Shown here in pieces: positions 1-10,206 of a DNA stretch of 64,000 nucleotides. Made by a program: the position numbers and the translations under genes. The number at the start of each line of letters is the position of its first letter. Positions within the stretch are counted from its first letter, which is position 1. The notes under the pieces are model-generated. The model saw only the letters and a list, made by a program, of their open reading frames with translations. It had not been told where the DNA came from and did no database searches. Origin of the DNA: Cryptosporangium phraense (GTDB taxonomy: Bacteria; Actinomycetota; Actinomycetes; Mycobacteriales; Cryptosporangiaceae); assembly GCF_006912135.1 (NCBI RefSeq), contig NZ_VIRS01000007.1, positions 124,001 through 188,000 of the forward strand, in the 5' to 3' direction.

Positions 1-2081
<2,081 letters not shown>

Positions 2082-2086
2082 CCCAC

Positions 2087-2114
2087 CCGGCCCGGGGCAC
2101 CCGCCCCGGGCCGG
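2087..2114 (+). terminator. Intrinsic-type terminator hairpin after icd
   Basis: A perfect 12-bp inverted repeat (CCGGCCCGGGGC, 4-base loop, GCCCCGGGCCGG) starts 6 bases after the icd stop. It has no T-run, which is usual for high-GC actinobacterial terminators. It separates icd from the downstream thioesterase gene. Confidence 0.7.
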
Positions 2115-2185
2115 CCCGGCGCACCGGCCAGTGTGCCCGGTCACACCCCGCACGCCCCGATCGACGGTCGTGTATCTGTCGATCC

Positions 2186-3049
2186 ATGGACGTCACCTTC
2201 GCCGAGCTGGTCGACCTCAAACCCGCCGACGACGGCACCTTCCTGGCCCTCCCGGCCGACCGCTCCTCCGGCCCCCGCATCTTCGGCGGGCAGCTCGTCG
2301 GCCAGGCCCTGGCGGCCGCCGCGCGGACGGTCGCGGCCGAGCGTCCGCCGCATTCTCTGCACGGTCACTTCCTGCACGCGGGAACCCCGGACGAGCCCAT
2401 CGAGTACCGGGTCACCTCGCTGCGCGACGGCCGCGCGCAGAGCGTGCGGCAGGTGCTGGCCGTGCAGGACGATCCGCTGTTCCTGCTGACCGCGTCGTTC
2501 GCGGTGCGGCCCAGCGGAGGGGTCCTCGAGCACCAGGTGCCGCAGGCACCGCCGATCGACCCGGACGCGGTTCCGACGCTCGAGGAGACGTTCGCCGCGT
2601 CCGAGCCCGGGTTCCGCGAGTGGTTCACCGGCCACATCCTCCCGAAGCCGATCGACTTCCGGTTCGTCGAGCGTCCGGCGCGCGACTACGTGCTGACCGG
2701 CGACGCCGGTCCGCTGGGCCAGGAGCTGCTGGTGCGCGTCCGCGACGACCTCGCCGACGACCCGGCGACGCACGCGAGCGGGCTGGCGTACTTCTCCGAC
2801 ATGTTCCTGCTGTCCAGCGCCCTGCACCCGCACCGGGCGATGATCGGCAAACCGGGCCTGCGGGTCGCCAGCCTCGACCACGCGGTCTGGTTCCACGGCG
2901 AGGCCCGCACCGACGAGTGGCTGCGCTACCGGATGACGTCGGACTGGGCCGGTGAGGGCCGCGGCCTGTGCCGGGGCGAGATCTTCGACGCCCGCGGCCG
3001 GTTGATCGCGACCGTCGTCCAGGAGGGGCTGATAAAACCGAGCGCGTGA
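2186..3049 (+). CDS. tesB: Acyl-CoA thioesterase II (TesB-like)
   Basis: Hydrolyses acyl-CoA to free fatty acid and CoA in the cytosol. The 287-residue protein matches the usual TesB length and double-hotdog layout. The N-terminal hotdog carries RIFGGQLVGQAL and SLHGHFLHAGTPDEPIEY; the C-terminal half carries YFSDMFLL (catalytic Asp region), ASLDHAVWFH and a terminal VVQEGLI containing the Gln of the Asp-Thr-Gln triad. The ATG gives the family-typical N-terminus. The stop overlaps the GTG start of the next gene (GTGA), so the two are translationally coupled although no functional link is obvious. Chain-length preference cannot be read from the sequence. Confidence 0.93.
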   Translation: MDVTFAELVDLKPADDGTFLALPADRSSGPRIFGGQLVGQALAAAARTVAAERPPHSLHGHFLHAGTPDEPIEYRVTSLRDGRAQSVRQVLAVQDDPLFLLTASFAVRPSGGVLEHQVPQAPPIDPDAVPTLEETFAASEPGFREWFTGHILPKPIDFRFVERPARDYVLTGDAGPLGQELLVRVRDDLADDPATHASGLAYFSDMFLLSSALHPHRAMIGKPGLRVASLDHAVWFHGEARTDEWLRYRMTSDWAGEGRGLCRGEIFDARGRLIATVVQEGLIKPSA

Positions 3050-4185
3050 AACGCGTGCTGCTCCCCCTCGGCGCGGCGGTCGTCGCGTTCGCCCTGACGC
3101 TCGTCGTGCTGAAGCTGTTCGTGTTCGACGAGCCGGGCGTCCCGGGCATCGAGAGCGTGCGGGAGGTCGGCGCGCTCACCCAGCACCCGCTGGTCAACGG
3201 GCGCGACAACGGGCAGAGCACCCGCTACGGCGACCGGTCGATCTGGGTGTTCGGCGACACGGTCGTGCGCGACCCGTGGCGGTTCCTGTCCAGCACCGGG
3301 GCCGCGACCACCGACCTGAAGGCCTCCGACGGCATCGCGATCACCACGACCGACGTCTTCGGCGACGACGGGAGCGCCCCGACCGACCTGATCCCGCTCA
3401 CCCCGGCCGAGAAGGCGTTCGTCGCGGCCCACGCCACGGGGAACTGCGCGCCCTACTGCGGGGTCCTGTTCGGACTGTGGCCGGGCGCGATCGTCGCCGA
3501 CCCGGCGCGCCACCGGGTGCTGGTGTTCTACGCCAAGCTCTGCCGCCGCGGGCCGGACGGTTCGCGCTGCTCCGGGCCGCTCGGCCACGGCCTCGGCACC
3601 GGGATCGCGGCGATCGACATGAGGACGAAGAAGGTCACCCGGCTGACCGCCACCGGCGTTGCGCCGGTCCAGAGCGTCGAGGGACCCGACCCGACGCTGT
3701 TCTTCCCGGCCGCGACCACGTACACCGCGTCGGCGACGCTGGTCGGCGACGACCTGTACGTCTACGGCGACTGCCTGACCCGCTGCCACGTGGCCCGCGT
3801 GCCCGCGTCCGCGGTCACCGACCGCTCCCGGTGGCGGTTCTGGTCCGGTCCGGACGACTGGTCCGCCGACGAGTCCGACGCCGCCACGAATCTGGACGCC
3901 GGCTCAGCCGGCAACAGCATCATCCACGTGCCCGCGCTGGACGCCTGGCTCAACGTGTACCTGCCCCGGCTGAGCAACACGCTGACCGGGCAGATCGGCG
4001 AGTCACCGGTCGGGCCGTGGTCGCGGCCGTTCCGGATCGCCGAGACCGACAGCGCGGGCGGCGGGGTGAACTACGCCGGTTTCGCGCATCCCGAGTACGC
4101 CGAGAAGAACGGGCTCGTCCAGTACTTCAGCTACTACCAGGAGCGGACCTACCAGCAGCGGATCATCCGGGTGGAGTTCAGCTGA
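3046..4185 (+). CDS. Membrane-anchored exported protein, DUF4185-like beta-propeller
   Basis: 379 residues from a GTG that overlaps the tesB stop. Residues about 6-24 form a hydrophobic segment (LPLGAAVVAFALTLVVLKLF), so the rest is probably outside the membrane. The body has repeated features of the DUF4185 family: RSIWVFGDTVVR, an early GQSTRYGD, and a late GVNYAGFAHPEY followed by QYFSYYQ. Several Cys pairs (NCAPYCG, LCRRG..SRCSG, GDCLTRCH) suggest disulphides outside the cell. Some DUF4185 relatives are linked to arabinan or galactan cleavage, but no catalytic residue is assigned here. Its last 8 bases overlap the convergent DUF6924 gene. Confidence 0.62.
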   Translation: MKRVLLPLGAAVVAFALTLVVLKLFVFDEPGVPGIESVREVGALTQHPLVNGRDNGQSTRYGDRSIWVFGDTVVRDPWRFLSSTGAATTDLKASDGIAITTTDVFGDDGSAPTDLIPLTPAEKAFVAAHATGNCAPYCGVLFGLWPGAIVADPARHRVLVFYAKLCRRGPDGSRCSGPLGHGLGTGIAAIDMRTKKVTRLTATGVAPVQSVEGPDPTLFFPAATTYTASATLVGDDLYVYGDCLTRCHVARVPASAVTDRSRWRFWSGPDDWSADESDAATNLDAGSAGNSIIHVPALDAWLNVYLPRLSNTLTGQIGESPVGPWSRPFRIAETDSAGGGVNYAGFAHPEYAEKNGLVQYFSYYQERTYQQRIIRVEFS

Positions 4186-4582
4186 GCGCCCTCAGGATGC
4201 CGTCCTCGTCGGCCGCGTCGGCCAGCTCGCCGAACCCGCGGTTCCCCAGCTCCAGGCTGCTCTGGACGTCGGGCAGCGCGGCCGGGACGACCCGGAAGGC
4301 CCGCCCCGGGTCCTCGTCCAGGTCGACGACCAGGACCGGCCGCTCCGGGCTGGCCAGCGTCACCGTGTCGGCCAGGAACGCGAACGTCCGCTCCGGGTCG
4401 GCGCCGAGCTGGCCCTCCAGGTCCTCGGGCGTCGTCCCGTCGAACGACGGGTCGCTGACGACCCGCAGCTCGGTGTCGGAGTCCACACCCCCGTCGACCA
4501 GGGACAGCAACGCGTCCCAGGCAGCGGGATCGGTGTAGTCGACCCGGATCAGCAGCGTCTTGTCCACAGGGAGTGCAGCCAC
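4178..4582 (-). CDS. DUF6924 domain protein
   Basis: A 134-residue cytosolic protein of unknown function. It begins with the family-like LPVDKTLLIRVDYTDPAAW and contains VLVVDLDEDPGRAFRVVP and a short C-terminal ELADAADEDGILRAL. The GTG at 4582 is preferred because it puts the conserved LLIR(T/V)D(F/Y) block about a dozen residues from the N-terminus; a GTG four codons upstream is possible, and longer starts would run into the divergent aldo/keto reductase promoter. No signal peptide or membrane segment is visible. DUF6924 proteins are small accessory proteins in actinobacteria with no established role. Confidence 0.72.
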   Translation of the reverse strand: MAALPVDKTLLIRVDYTDPAAWDALLSLVDGGVDSDTELRVVSDPSFDGTTPEDLEGQLGADPERTFAFLADTVTLASPERPVLVVDLDEDPGRAFRVVPAALPDVQSSLELGNRGFGELADAADEDGILRALS

Positions 4583-4650
4583 GCGGCCACCGTACACAGG
4601 TCCGCGCGCGGCCTTGCGTTCGAGCGCGCTCGAAGACCTACGGTGGCCGC

Positions 4651-5619
4651 ATGGACACACGGACGCTGTGGAGCGACGGCCCGGCCGTCGGCGCGATCGG
4701 GCTCGGCTGCATGGGCATGAGCTGGGCCTACGGCACCGACCCGAACTCCGACGACCCGGCCGCGGTGATCGGCCGCGCGGTCACGCTCGGGATGACGCTG
4801 ATCGACACCTCCGACGTCTACGGCCCGTTCACGAACGAGGAGCTGGTCGGCAAGGCGCTGGCCGGGCGGCGCGACGAGGTGACGCTGGCCACCAAGGGCG
4901 GCCTGCTCGCGAACTTCCACGACGACGGCACCCCCGACCCGACGCGGATCCCGTACCCGGACGGCCGCCCGGAGCACATGCGCGAGGCCATCGACGGGTC
5001 GCTGCGCCGGCTGGCGGTCGAGCACATCGACCTCTACTACCTGCACCGTCCCGACCCGAAGATCCCGGTCGAGGAGAGCATCGGCGTGCTGGCCGACGCG
5101 GTGCGGGCGGGCAAGATCCGGGCCATCGGGGTGTCGGAGTTCAGCGTCGAGCAGCTCGACCGGGCCCAGGCCGTGCACCCGATCAGCGCGGTCCAGTCGG
5201 AGGCGTCGCTCTGGACCCGCGACCACCTGAGCACCACGCTGCCCTGGTGCGAGGCCCACGGCGCCGGGTTCGTGCCGTTCTCCCCGCTCGGTCGCGGGTT
5301 CCTGACCGGGGCCTACCGCGCGGCCGCGTTCGCACCCGACGACTTCCGGGCCCGCAACCCGCGGTTCCGGCCCGAGAACGCCACCGCGAACCTGGCCATC
5401 GTCGACGCGGTCGAGGCGATCGCCGCGACCTACGACGCCACCGCGGCCCAGGTGGCGCTGGCCTGGGTGCTGGCCCAGGGCGAGCACGTCGTCCCGATCC
5501 CCGGCACCCGGCGCGTCGCCCGGCTGGAGGAGAACGCGGGCGCCGCCGGCCTGACGCTCTCCCCCGCCGACCTGGCCGCGCTGGACGCGCTGCCCGCCCC
5601 GGCCGGCGCCCGTTACTGA
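4651..5619 (+). CDS. Aldo/keto reductase
   Basis: NADPH-dependent reductase or dehydrogenase of the AKR (beta/alpha)8 family, 322 residues, cytosolic. The tetrad is complete: Asp52 and Tyr57 (IDTSDVYG), Lys82 (LATKGG) and His132 (YYLHRPD). The C-terminal NADP-binding stretch is VPIPGTRRVARLEENAGAA. The overall pattern (GLGCMGMSW, FVPFSPLGRGFLTG) is that of the AKR13-like group often called pyridoxal or general stress reductases. It stands alone; the ATG is only 68 bases from the divergent DUF6924 start. Substrate unknown. Confidence 0.92.
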   Translation: MDTRTLWSDGPAVGAIGLGCMGMSWAYGTDPNSDDPAAVIGRAVTLGMTLIDTSDVYGPFTNEELVGKALAGRRDEVTLATKGGLLANFHDDGTPDPTRIPYPDGRPEHMREAIDGSLRRLAVEHIDLYYLHRPDPKIPVEESIGVLADAVRAGKIRAIGVSEFSVEQLDRAQAVHPISAVQSEASLWTRDHLSTTLPWCEAHGAGFVPFSPLGRGFLTGAYRAAAFAPDDFRARNPRFRPENATANLAIVDAVEAIAATYDATAAQVALAWVLAQGEHVVPIPGTRRVARLEENAGAAGLTLSPADLAALDALPAPAGARY

Positions 5620-5718
5620 CGGTGATCGACCTGGATTAAAAGCATCTGAAGCAGAGACGTAACACCCGTTTCATGCGTCACGGTGGGTGCGCAATCAGGT
5701 GCCCACATTGGAGGACTC

Positions 5719-6309
5719 ATGTCACGAAAGGGTGGACGGCGCGTACCGCGCGCCGCGCTCGCCCTCGCCGGGGCGGCCGCCCTGGCGCTCGGCGTCGCGC
5801 CCGGAACCGCGCAGGCCAGCCAGGCCAGCCCGGGCGGGCACAGCCACGGCCCCCAGTTCACGCTGCCGGCCGGGGCCCCGTCGCCCGGTGCCGGTTTCCG
5901 CATCCAGGCCGCGTACAAGGTCGTACGCGGAACCCAGACCTACACCTGCGCGGCCGACGGCACCTGGGGCACCGCCGGCTCGACCCCGGAGGCCCAGCTC
6001 GCGCAGTACGGCGGGTACGGCCGGATCCACCACTACGCGGGCCCGCGCTGGACGTCGCTGCGCGACGGCTCGACGCTGCTCGGCACCGTGGTGGCCGACG
6101 CGACCCAGCAGAAGCCCCCGAGCATCCCGTGGCTGCTGCTGACCACCGCGGTCGAGAAGGGCTCGAAGTGGTCCGACCTCGGCCGGGTCACGAACATCAG
6201 CCGGGTGAACACCACCGGCGGCGCGCGCCCGACCGGGGCCTGCACCCCGGGCCAGACGCAGGCCGTGCCCTACGGCGCGGACTACGTGTTCTGGGTGCCC
6301 ACCGCCTGA
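5719..6309 (+). CDS. Exported DUF3455-like protein
   Basis: 196 residues beginning at an ATG preceded by a good GGAGGA site. An N-terminal signal peptide is clear: Arg-rich n-region (RKGGRRVPR), hydrophobic core (ALALAGAAALALGVAPG) and an AQA-S type cleavage zone near residue 33. The mature part has IQAAYKVVRGTQTYTC, TWTSLRDGSTLLGTVVAD-type sequence and a C-terminal YGADYVFWVP, the pattern of DUF3455 proteins in bacteria and fungi. No enzymatic residues are known for the family. The gene ends 12 bases before the left arm of the nhaA leader hairpin, so that hairpin could also end this transcript. Confidence 0.7.
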   Translation: MSRKGGRRVPRAALALAGAAALALGVAPGTAQASQASPGGHSHGPQFTLPAGAPSPGAGFRIQAAYKVVRGTQTYTCAADGTWGTAGSTPEAQLAQYGGYGRIHHYAGPRWTSLRDGSTLLGTVVADATQQKPPSIPWLLLTTAVEKGSKWSDLGRVTNISRVNTTGGARPTGACTPGQTQAVPYGADYVFWVPTA

Positions 6310-6321
6310 TCGCGTAACATC

Positions 6322-6382
6322 CCTCCTGGTGTGCCGGGAAGCCTGGTCGGCGACGTCCGACCCGACCCCGCACACCAGGAGG
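6322..6382 (+). promoter_or_regulatory. Leader hairpin sequestering the nhaA ribosome-binding site
   Basis: A perfect 13-bp inverted repeat: left arm CCTCCTGGTGTGC (6322-6334), right arm GCACACCAGGAGG (6370-6382). The right arm is the Shine-Dalgarno sequence itself, ending 4 bases before the nhaA ATG at 6387. Inside, GGG (6336-6338) can pair with CCC (6366-6368), and GGTCGG/CCGACC (6345-6350/6357-6362) forms a nested hairpin with a 6-base loop. Such a fold would block initiation unless opened. It may be a cis-regulatory RNA (ion, pH or temperature response) or double as terminator for the upstream gene. A TAACAT box at 6315-6320 could be a -10 element, which would put the transcript start inside the left arm and weaken the fold. 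Confidence 0.65.
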
Positions 6383-6386
6383 CCCG

Positions 6387-7658
6387 ATGGCCTGTCTACT
6401 CGCCCGGGGAACCTGGCCCGAGGCCCGTCGCGTCGCCGACGTCCTGCGCCGCGAAACGATTGGCGGCGCGCTCCTGCTGCTCGCCGCGATCGCGGCTCTC
6501 GTCCTCGCGAACACACCGGCGTCGGGCCTCTACGAGAGCGTCCGCGACAGCCACTTCGGCGTCGGGAGTCTCCACCTCGACTTGACGGTCGGCCAGTGGG
6601 CGTCCGACGGTCTGCTGGCGATCTTCTTCTTCGTCGCCGGGCTCGAACTCAAGCGCGAGTTCGTCGCCGGCGACCTCCGCGATCCGCGCCGGGCCGCGCT
6701 CCCGATCGCCGCCGCCGCCGGCGGTGTCGCCACCCCCGCGCTGCTCTACGTCGCGGTCGGGCTGAGCCGGGGCGGCCCGCTGGCCGGGTGGGCGATCCCC
6801 ACCGCCACCGACATCGCGTTCGCGCTGGCCGTGCTCGCGGTCATCGGCAGCCACCTGCCCGCCGCGCTGCGCACATTCCTGCTCACGCTGGCCGTCGTCG
6901 ACGACCTGCTGGCGATCGTCATCATCGCGGTCTTCTACACCGACCGCCTGCACCCGCTCCCGCTCGCCGGAGCCCTGGTGGCGGTCGGGCTGTTCGCGGT
7001 GCTGGTGCAGCGGCGGATCCGTTCGTGGTGGCTGCTGCTGCCGCTCGCGGTCACGGCTTGGGCGCTGGTGCACGCCTCCGGCGTCCACGCCACGGTGGCC
7101 GGCGTCCTGCTCGGCTTCACCGTGCCGGTCCTCCGGCGGGCGCCGGGCGACGGACCCGGGCTGGCCGAGCACTTCGAGCACCGGTTCCGGCCGCTCTCGG
7201 CCGGGGTCGCGGTGCCGGTCTTCGCGTTCTTCGCCGCCGGGGTCCCGATCGGCGGTCTCGACGGGCTGGGCGCCGCGCTCGCCGACCCGGTGGCGATCGG
7301 GATCGTCGCCGGGCTGGTCGCCGGCAAGACGCTCGGGATCAGCGTCACGACCTGGGCCGTCGCCCGGTTCACCCGAGCCACGCTGGACGAGGGCCTGGCC
7401 TGGATCGACGTGATCGGGCTGGCCGTGCTGGGCGGGCTCGGGTTCACGGTCTCGCTGCTCATCGGCGAGCTCGCGTTCGGCGGCGGCAGCGCCACCGGCG
7501 ACCACGTCAAGGTCGCGGTACTGACCGGGTCGCTGGTGGCCGCGGCCCTGGCCACCGTGATCCTGCGGCTGCGCGACCGTCGCTACCGGCAGGCGCACGA
7601 GGCCGATTCCGCCGACGCGAACGACGACGGCGTCCCCGACGTCTACCAGGGTCTGTAA
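6387..7658 (+). CDS. nhaA: Na+/H+ antiporter NhaA
   Basis: Electrogenic Na+(Li+)/H+ exchange across the cytoplasmic membrane for sodium and alkaline-pH homeostasis. 423 residues with about 11-12 membrane segments. Diagnostic motifs are [23 protein letters not shown] with Asp142 (E. coli Asp133) and [13 protein letters not shown] with the ion-binding pair Asp172-Asp173 (E. coli Asp163-164), then [16 protein letters not shown]. The C-terminal tail ([22 protein letters not shown]) is acidic and cytosolic. The ATG has an AGGAGG site that lies wholly inside the right arm of the upstream hairpin, so translation is probably conditional. The SDR gene begins 34 bases downstream. Confidence 0.96.
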   Translation: MACLLARGTWPEARRVADVLRRETIGGALLLLAAIAALVLANTPASGLYESVRDSHFGVGSLHLDLTVGQWASDGLLAIFFFVAGLELKREFVAGDLRDPRRAALPIAAAAGGVATPALLYVAVGLSRGGPLAGWAIPTATDIAFALAVLAVIGSHLPAALRTFLLTLAVVDDLLAIVIIAVFYTDRLHPLPLAGALVAVGLFAVLVQRRIRSWWLLLPLAVTAWALVHASGVHATVAGVLLGFTVPVLRRAPGDGPGLAEHFEHRFRPLSAGVAVPVFAFFAAGVPIGGLDGLGAALADPVAIGIVAGLVAGKTLGISVTTWAVARFTRATLDEGLAWIDVIGLAVLGGLGFTVSLLIGELAFGGGSATGDHVKVAVLTGSLVAAALATVILRLRDRRYRQAHEADSADANDDGVPDVYQGL

Positions 7659-7692
7659 TACTTCGCTAAACGTCGAAGGATCTGGGGCGGCG

Positions 7693-8463
7693 ATGCACAT
7701 AGATCTCAGCGGACGGCGGGCGCTGATCACCGGCGCCGGGCAAGGCGTCGGGAAGGGCATCGCCCTGGCCTTCGCCGAGGCCGGGGCGGAGGTACTGGTC
7801 AACGATCTGCGCGCGGAGCGCGCGCAGGAGGTCGCGGACGAGATCGCCGCGGCCGGGGGCGCCGCGGCCGGCGTGCCGTTCGACGTCACCGACTACGACG
7901 CGGTGACCGCGGCGGTCAGCGACGGCGGGCCGGTCGACGTGCTGGTGAACAACGCCGGGAACGCCGGTCGCGAGGGCTTCGGCACCCTGGGCCGGTTCGT
8001 CGACAGCGGGCCCGCCGACTGGGAGCCGTTCCTGCGGGTGAACCTGTACGGGGTGCTGCACTGCGCCCGGGCGGTGCTGCCCGGGATGATCGACCGGGGC
8101 TGGGGCCGGGTGGTCACGATCAGCTCGGACTCCGGCCGCACCGGCGAGGCGAACCTGGCCGCGTACAGCGCGTCGAAGGCCGGGGCGGCCGGCCTGACCC
8201 GGGCCCTCGCGGTCGAGTGCGGACGGTACGGCGTCACGGTCAACACGATCGCGCTCGGCACGATGCGGACACCCGCGACCGAGGCGCTCTGGTCCGACCC
8301 GGACGACCCCCGGGCGCGGGCCCTGCTCCGGCGGTACGCGGTGCGGCGCCCGGGCCGGCCCGAGGACGCGGCCGCGCTGGCGGTGTTCCTGGCCGGGCCG
8401 CAGGCGTCCTGGATCACCGGTCAGACGTATCCGGTCAACGGCGGGATATCGTTCGCCCAGTGA
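7693..8463 (+). CDS. SDR family oxidoreductase (FabG-like)
   Basis: Classical short-chain dehydrogenase, 256 residues, cytosolic, NAD(P)-dependent. The Rossmann motif is TGAGQGVGKG (residues 13-22), followed by LVNNAGNAG; the catalytic set is Ser145, Tyr158 and Lys162 (YSASK). The C-terminal part has NTIALGTMRTP and the usual WITGQTYPVNGG. Sequence alone cannot tell 3-oxoacyl-ACP reductase from a secondary alcohol dehydrogenase. Its stop overlaps the GTG of the following acetyltransferase (GTGA), so the pair is coupled. Confidence 0.92.
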   Translation: MHIDLSGRRALITGAGQGVGKGIALAFAEAGAEVLVNDLRAERAQEVADEIAAAGGAAAGVPFDVTDYDAVTAAVSDGGPVDVLVNNAGNAGREGFGTLGRFVDSGPADWEPFLRVNLYGVLHCARAVLPGMIDRGWGRVVTISSDSGRTGEANLAAYSASKAGAAGLTRALAVECGRYGVTVNTIALGTMRTPATEALWSDPDDPRARALLRRYAVRRPGRPEDAAALAVFLAGPQASWITGQTYPVNGGISFAQ

Positions 8464-8966
8464 TCATCCCCGCCGTTCCCGGAGACGCCGCCGAGCTGGC
8501 CGCCCTCGTCAACGAGGTCTACGCGGAGGCCGAGGAGGGCCTGTGGCCGCCGGGGACGCCCCGCACGTCGGTGGACGAGGTCGCGTCGCTGATCACCGCC
8601 GGGCAGCTGCTGGTCGCGCTGGCCGGCGGCGAGATCGCCGGCGTGGTCCGCGTCCAACTGCTCGACGACCGCACCGGTGAGTTCGGGATGCTGGCCGCCT
8701 CGCGGAAGCACCGCGGGACGGGCGTGGGCCGGGAGCTCGTCGCGGCCGCCGAGGAGTGGGCCCGCGACGCGGGCCGGACCACCATGCAGCTGGAGATCCT
8801 GGTCCCGCACGAGTGGGCCCACCCGTCGAAGGAGTTCCTGCGGGCCTGGTACGGACGGCTGGGCTACCGGCACGAGCGGAACGAGCCGCTCGAACTCACG
8901 TACCCGCACCTGGCGCCGCTGCTGGCGACGCCGTGCGACCTGACGGTCTGGTTCAAGCCGCTCTAA
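8460..8966 (+). CDS. GNAT family N-acetyltransferase
   Basis: 168 residues from a GTG embedded in the stop of the SDR gene. GCN5 fold elements are visible: beta-strands LLVALAGGEIAGVVRVQLL and TGEFGMLAA, then the acetyl-CoA pyrophosphate loop RKHRGTGVGRELV (R/Q-x-x-G-x-G/A), and WYGRLGYRHERN at the C-terminal beta-bulge. It probably acetylates a small amine or protein; the acceptor is unknown. The last 4 bases overlap the stop of the convergent LURP-one gene. Confidence 0.88.
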   Translation: MIIPAVPGDAAELAALVNEVYAEAEEGLWPPGTPRTSVDEVASLITAGQLLVALAGGEIAGVVRVQLLDDRTGEFGMLAASRKHRGTGVGRELVAAAEEWARDAGRTTMQLEILVPHEWAHPSKEFLRAWYGRLGYRHERNEPLELTYPHLAPLLATPCDLTVWFKPL

Positions 8967-9457
8967 TCGTCGTCCTTCTCGGCCTTGCGGCTCATCGCGA
9001 GCTCGAGGGCGACCACGCCGGCCAGGATGAGCAGGTCGTCCTGGCCGGCCAGGACGTTCACCGCGTACGTGTCGCGGATCCGGAACCAGCGCTTCGAGAC
9101 CACCGCGATGCCCTGGCCGCCACGCTCGATCACGAACTCGCGGTCGATCAGGTTGCCGGTCATCTCCAGGTCGTCCGGCCCGGGGACGTCGATCGTGAAC
9201 TTCTCCCGGAACGGCGTGAACAGCTTCTTCTTCACCTCGGCGGCCTTCTCGCCGCCGATCCGGATCTCATAGGTCGGGCGCAGCGACACCAGGTGCCGGT
9301 GCACCGACGCGACCTCGTTGCCCTGGAGATCCTCGATGACCGTGCGGTTGCGCAGGCTGAGGACCTTGCCGTCGACGTGCAGGACCTTGTTGCCGTGTTC
9401 GTCGGTGATGTCGTAGTCGTCACCGATGTCGAAGAACCGCTCCTTGATCAGGTACAT
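8963..9457 (-). CDS. LURP-one-related family protein
   Basis: 164-residue cytosolic protein of the tubby-like/LURP-one (phospholipid scramblase-like) fold. It begins MYLIKERFFDIGDDYDITDEHGN and continues VLHVDGKVLSLRNRTVIEDL, typical of bacterial LURP-one proteins, with the central helix sequence near the C-terminus (LLILAGVVALELAM). Function in bacteria is unknown. The start is 2 bases after the TetR stop (9460), so it is in an operon with, and probably under control of, that regulator. Confidence 0.82.
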   Translation of the reverse strand: MYLIKERFFDIGDDYDITDEHGNKVLHVDGKVLSLRNRTVIEDLQGNEVASVHRHLVSLRPTYEIRIGGEKAAEVKKKLFTPFREKFTIDVPGPDDLEMTGNLIDREFVIERGGQGIAVVSKRWFRIRDTYAVNVLAGQDDLLILAGVVALELAMSRKAEKDDD

Positions 9458-9459
9458 GC

Positions 9460-10011
9460 CTACAGTGTCCTCGGGCGCGCCAGGACCCCGGCCATCACCA
9501 GGTCGAGCATGCGGGTGGCCTGGGCCTCGCCGCCGGTCTCCGGGTCGATCCGCCAGAGGAACGAGATCAGCAGCAGGAAGTCGCCGTCGTCGACGTCCGG
9601 GCGCAGCTCGCCGGTGGCCGCGCCGGCGTCGAGCAGCGTCCGGATCGCGCCGGTCACCAGCCGGTAGGCCTCGGCCTCGACGCTGTCGGTGGTGACCGCG
9701 TGGATCACCTCGGCGACGCCGTACTTCAGCTGCCCGTAGCGGGCGACGCGGTCGAGCCACCGGCGCAGCGCCTCCAGCGGCGGGTGGTCGTCGAGGAGGG
9801 CCGGGGCGAGCGCGGCCAGGGCCTCGATCTCGGCCCGGTAGACCTCGAGGACGAGCGCCTCGCGGGTCGGGAAGTGCCGGTACAGGGTTCCGGGGCCGAC
9901 TCCGGCGCGCTTCGCGATCTCGTTCAGCGACGTGTCGCCGGCCGACGCGAACGCCTCCCGAGCCACGTCGACGATCCGCTGCCGATTCTCCCGCGCGTCC
10001 GCCCGGACCAC
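9460..10011 (-). CDS. TetR family transcriptional regulator
   Basis: 183 residues. N-terminal TetR HTH is clear: ADARENRQRIVDVAREAFA, then SLNEIAKRAGVGPGTLYRHFPTREALVLEVYR. The C-terminal ligand domain (residues 60-183) resembles the SbtR-type C-domain (LRRWLDRVARYGQLKYG). A GTG start at 10011 is chosen because a GGGGGAGG purine run sits just upstream and there is no ATG in frame. A perfect 14-bp palindrome lies 18 bases before the start, suggesting autoregulation. First gene of a TetR/LURP-one operon divergent from the ankyrin gene. Confidence 0.9.
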   Translation of the reverse strand: MVRADARENRQRIVDVAREAFASAGDTSLNEIAKRAGVGPGTLYRHFPTREALVLEVYRAEIEALAALAPALLDDHPPLEALRRWLDRVARYGQLKYGVAEVIHAVTTDSVEAEAYRLVTGAIRTLLDAGAATGELRPDVDDGDFLLLISFLWRIDPETGGEAQATRMLDLVMAGVLARPRTL

Positions 10012-10028
10012 ACGCCCTCCCCCATAAC

Positions 10029-10042
10029 CGGAGATATCTCCG
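10029..10042. promoter_or_regulatory. Palindromic candidate operator of the TetR regulator
   Basis: CGGAGATATCTCCG is a perfect 14-bp palindrome in the 195-bp divergent region, 18 bases upstream of the TetR start. Size, symmetry and position fit a TetR homodimer site that represses its own operon. Control of the divergent ankyrin gene is possible but its start is 165 bases away. Confidence 0.6.
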
Positions 10043-10206
10043 CCTAGACTACCGGAGCCGGGACGCGTTAGCGTGGGGGTGGCGCGTGGGGCGCCTCCGG
10101 TCCGCGGGAAGGGCTCAGCCCACCCGAGCAGCACCCTTTCTCTGCCGTAGGCCTCCTTTCGAGCCCGGTGACGCGGACCGCGGGCGCACCCGAGAGGAGG
10201 TCGGCG

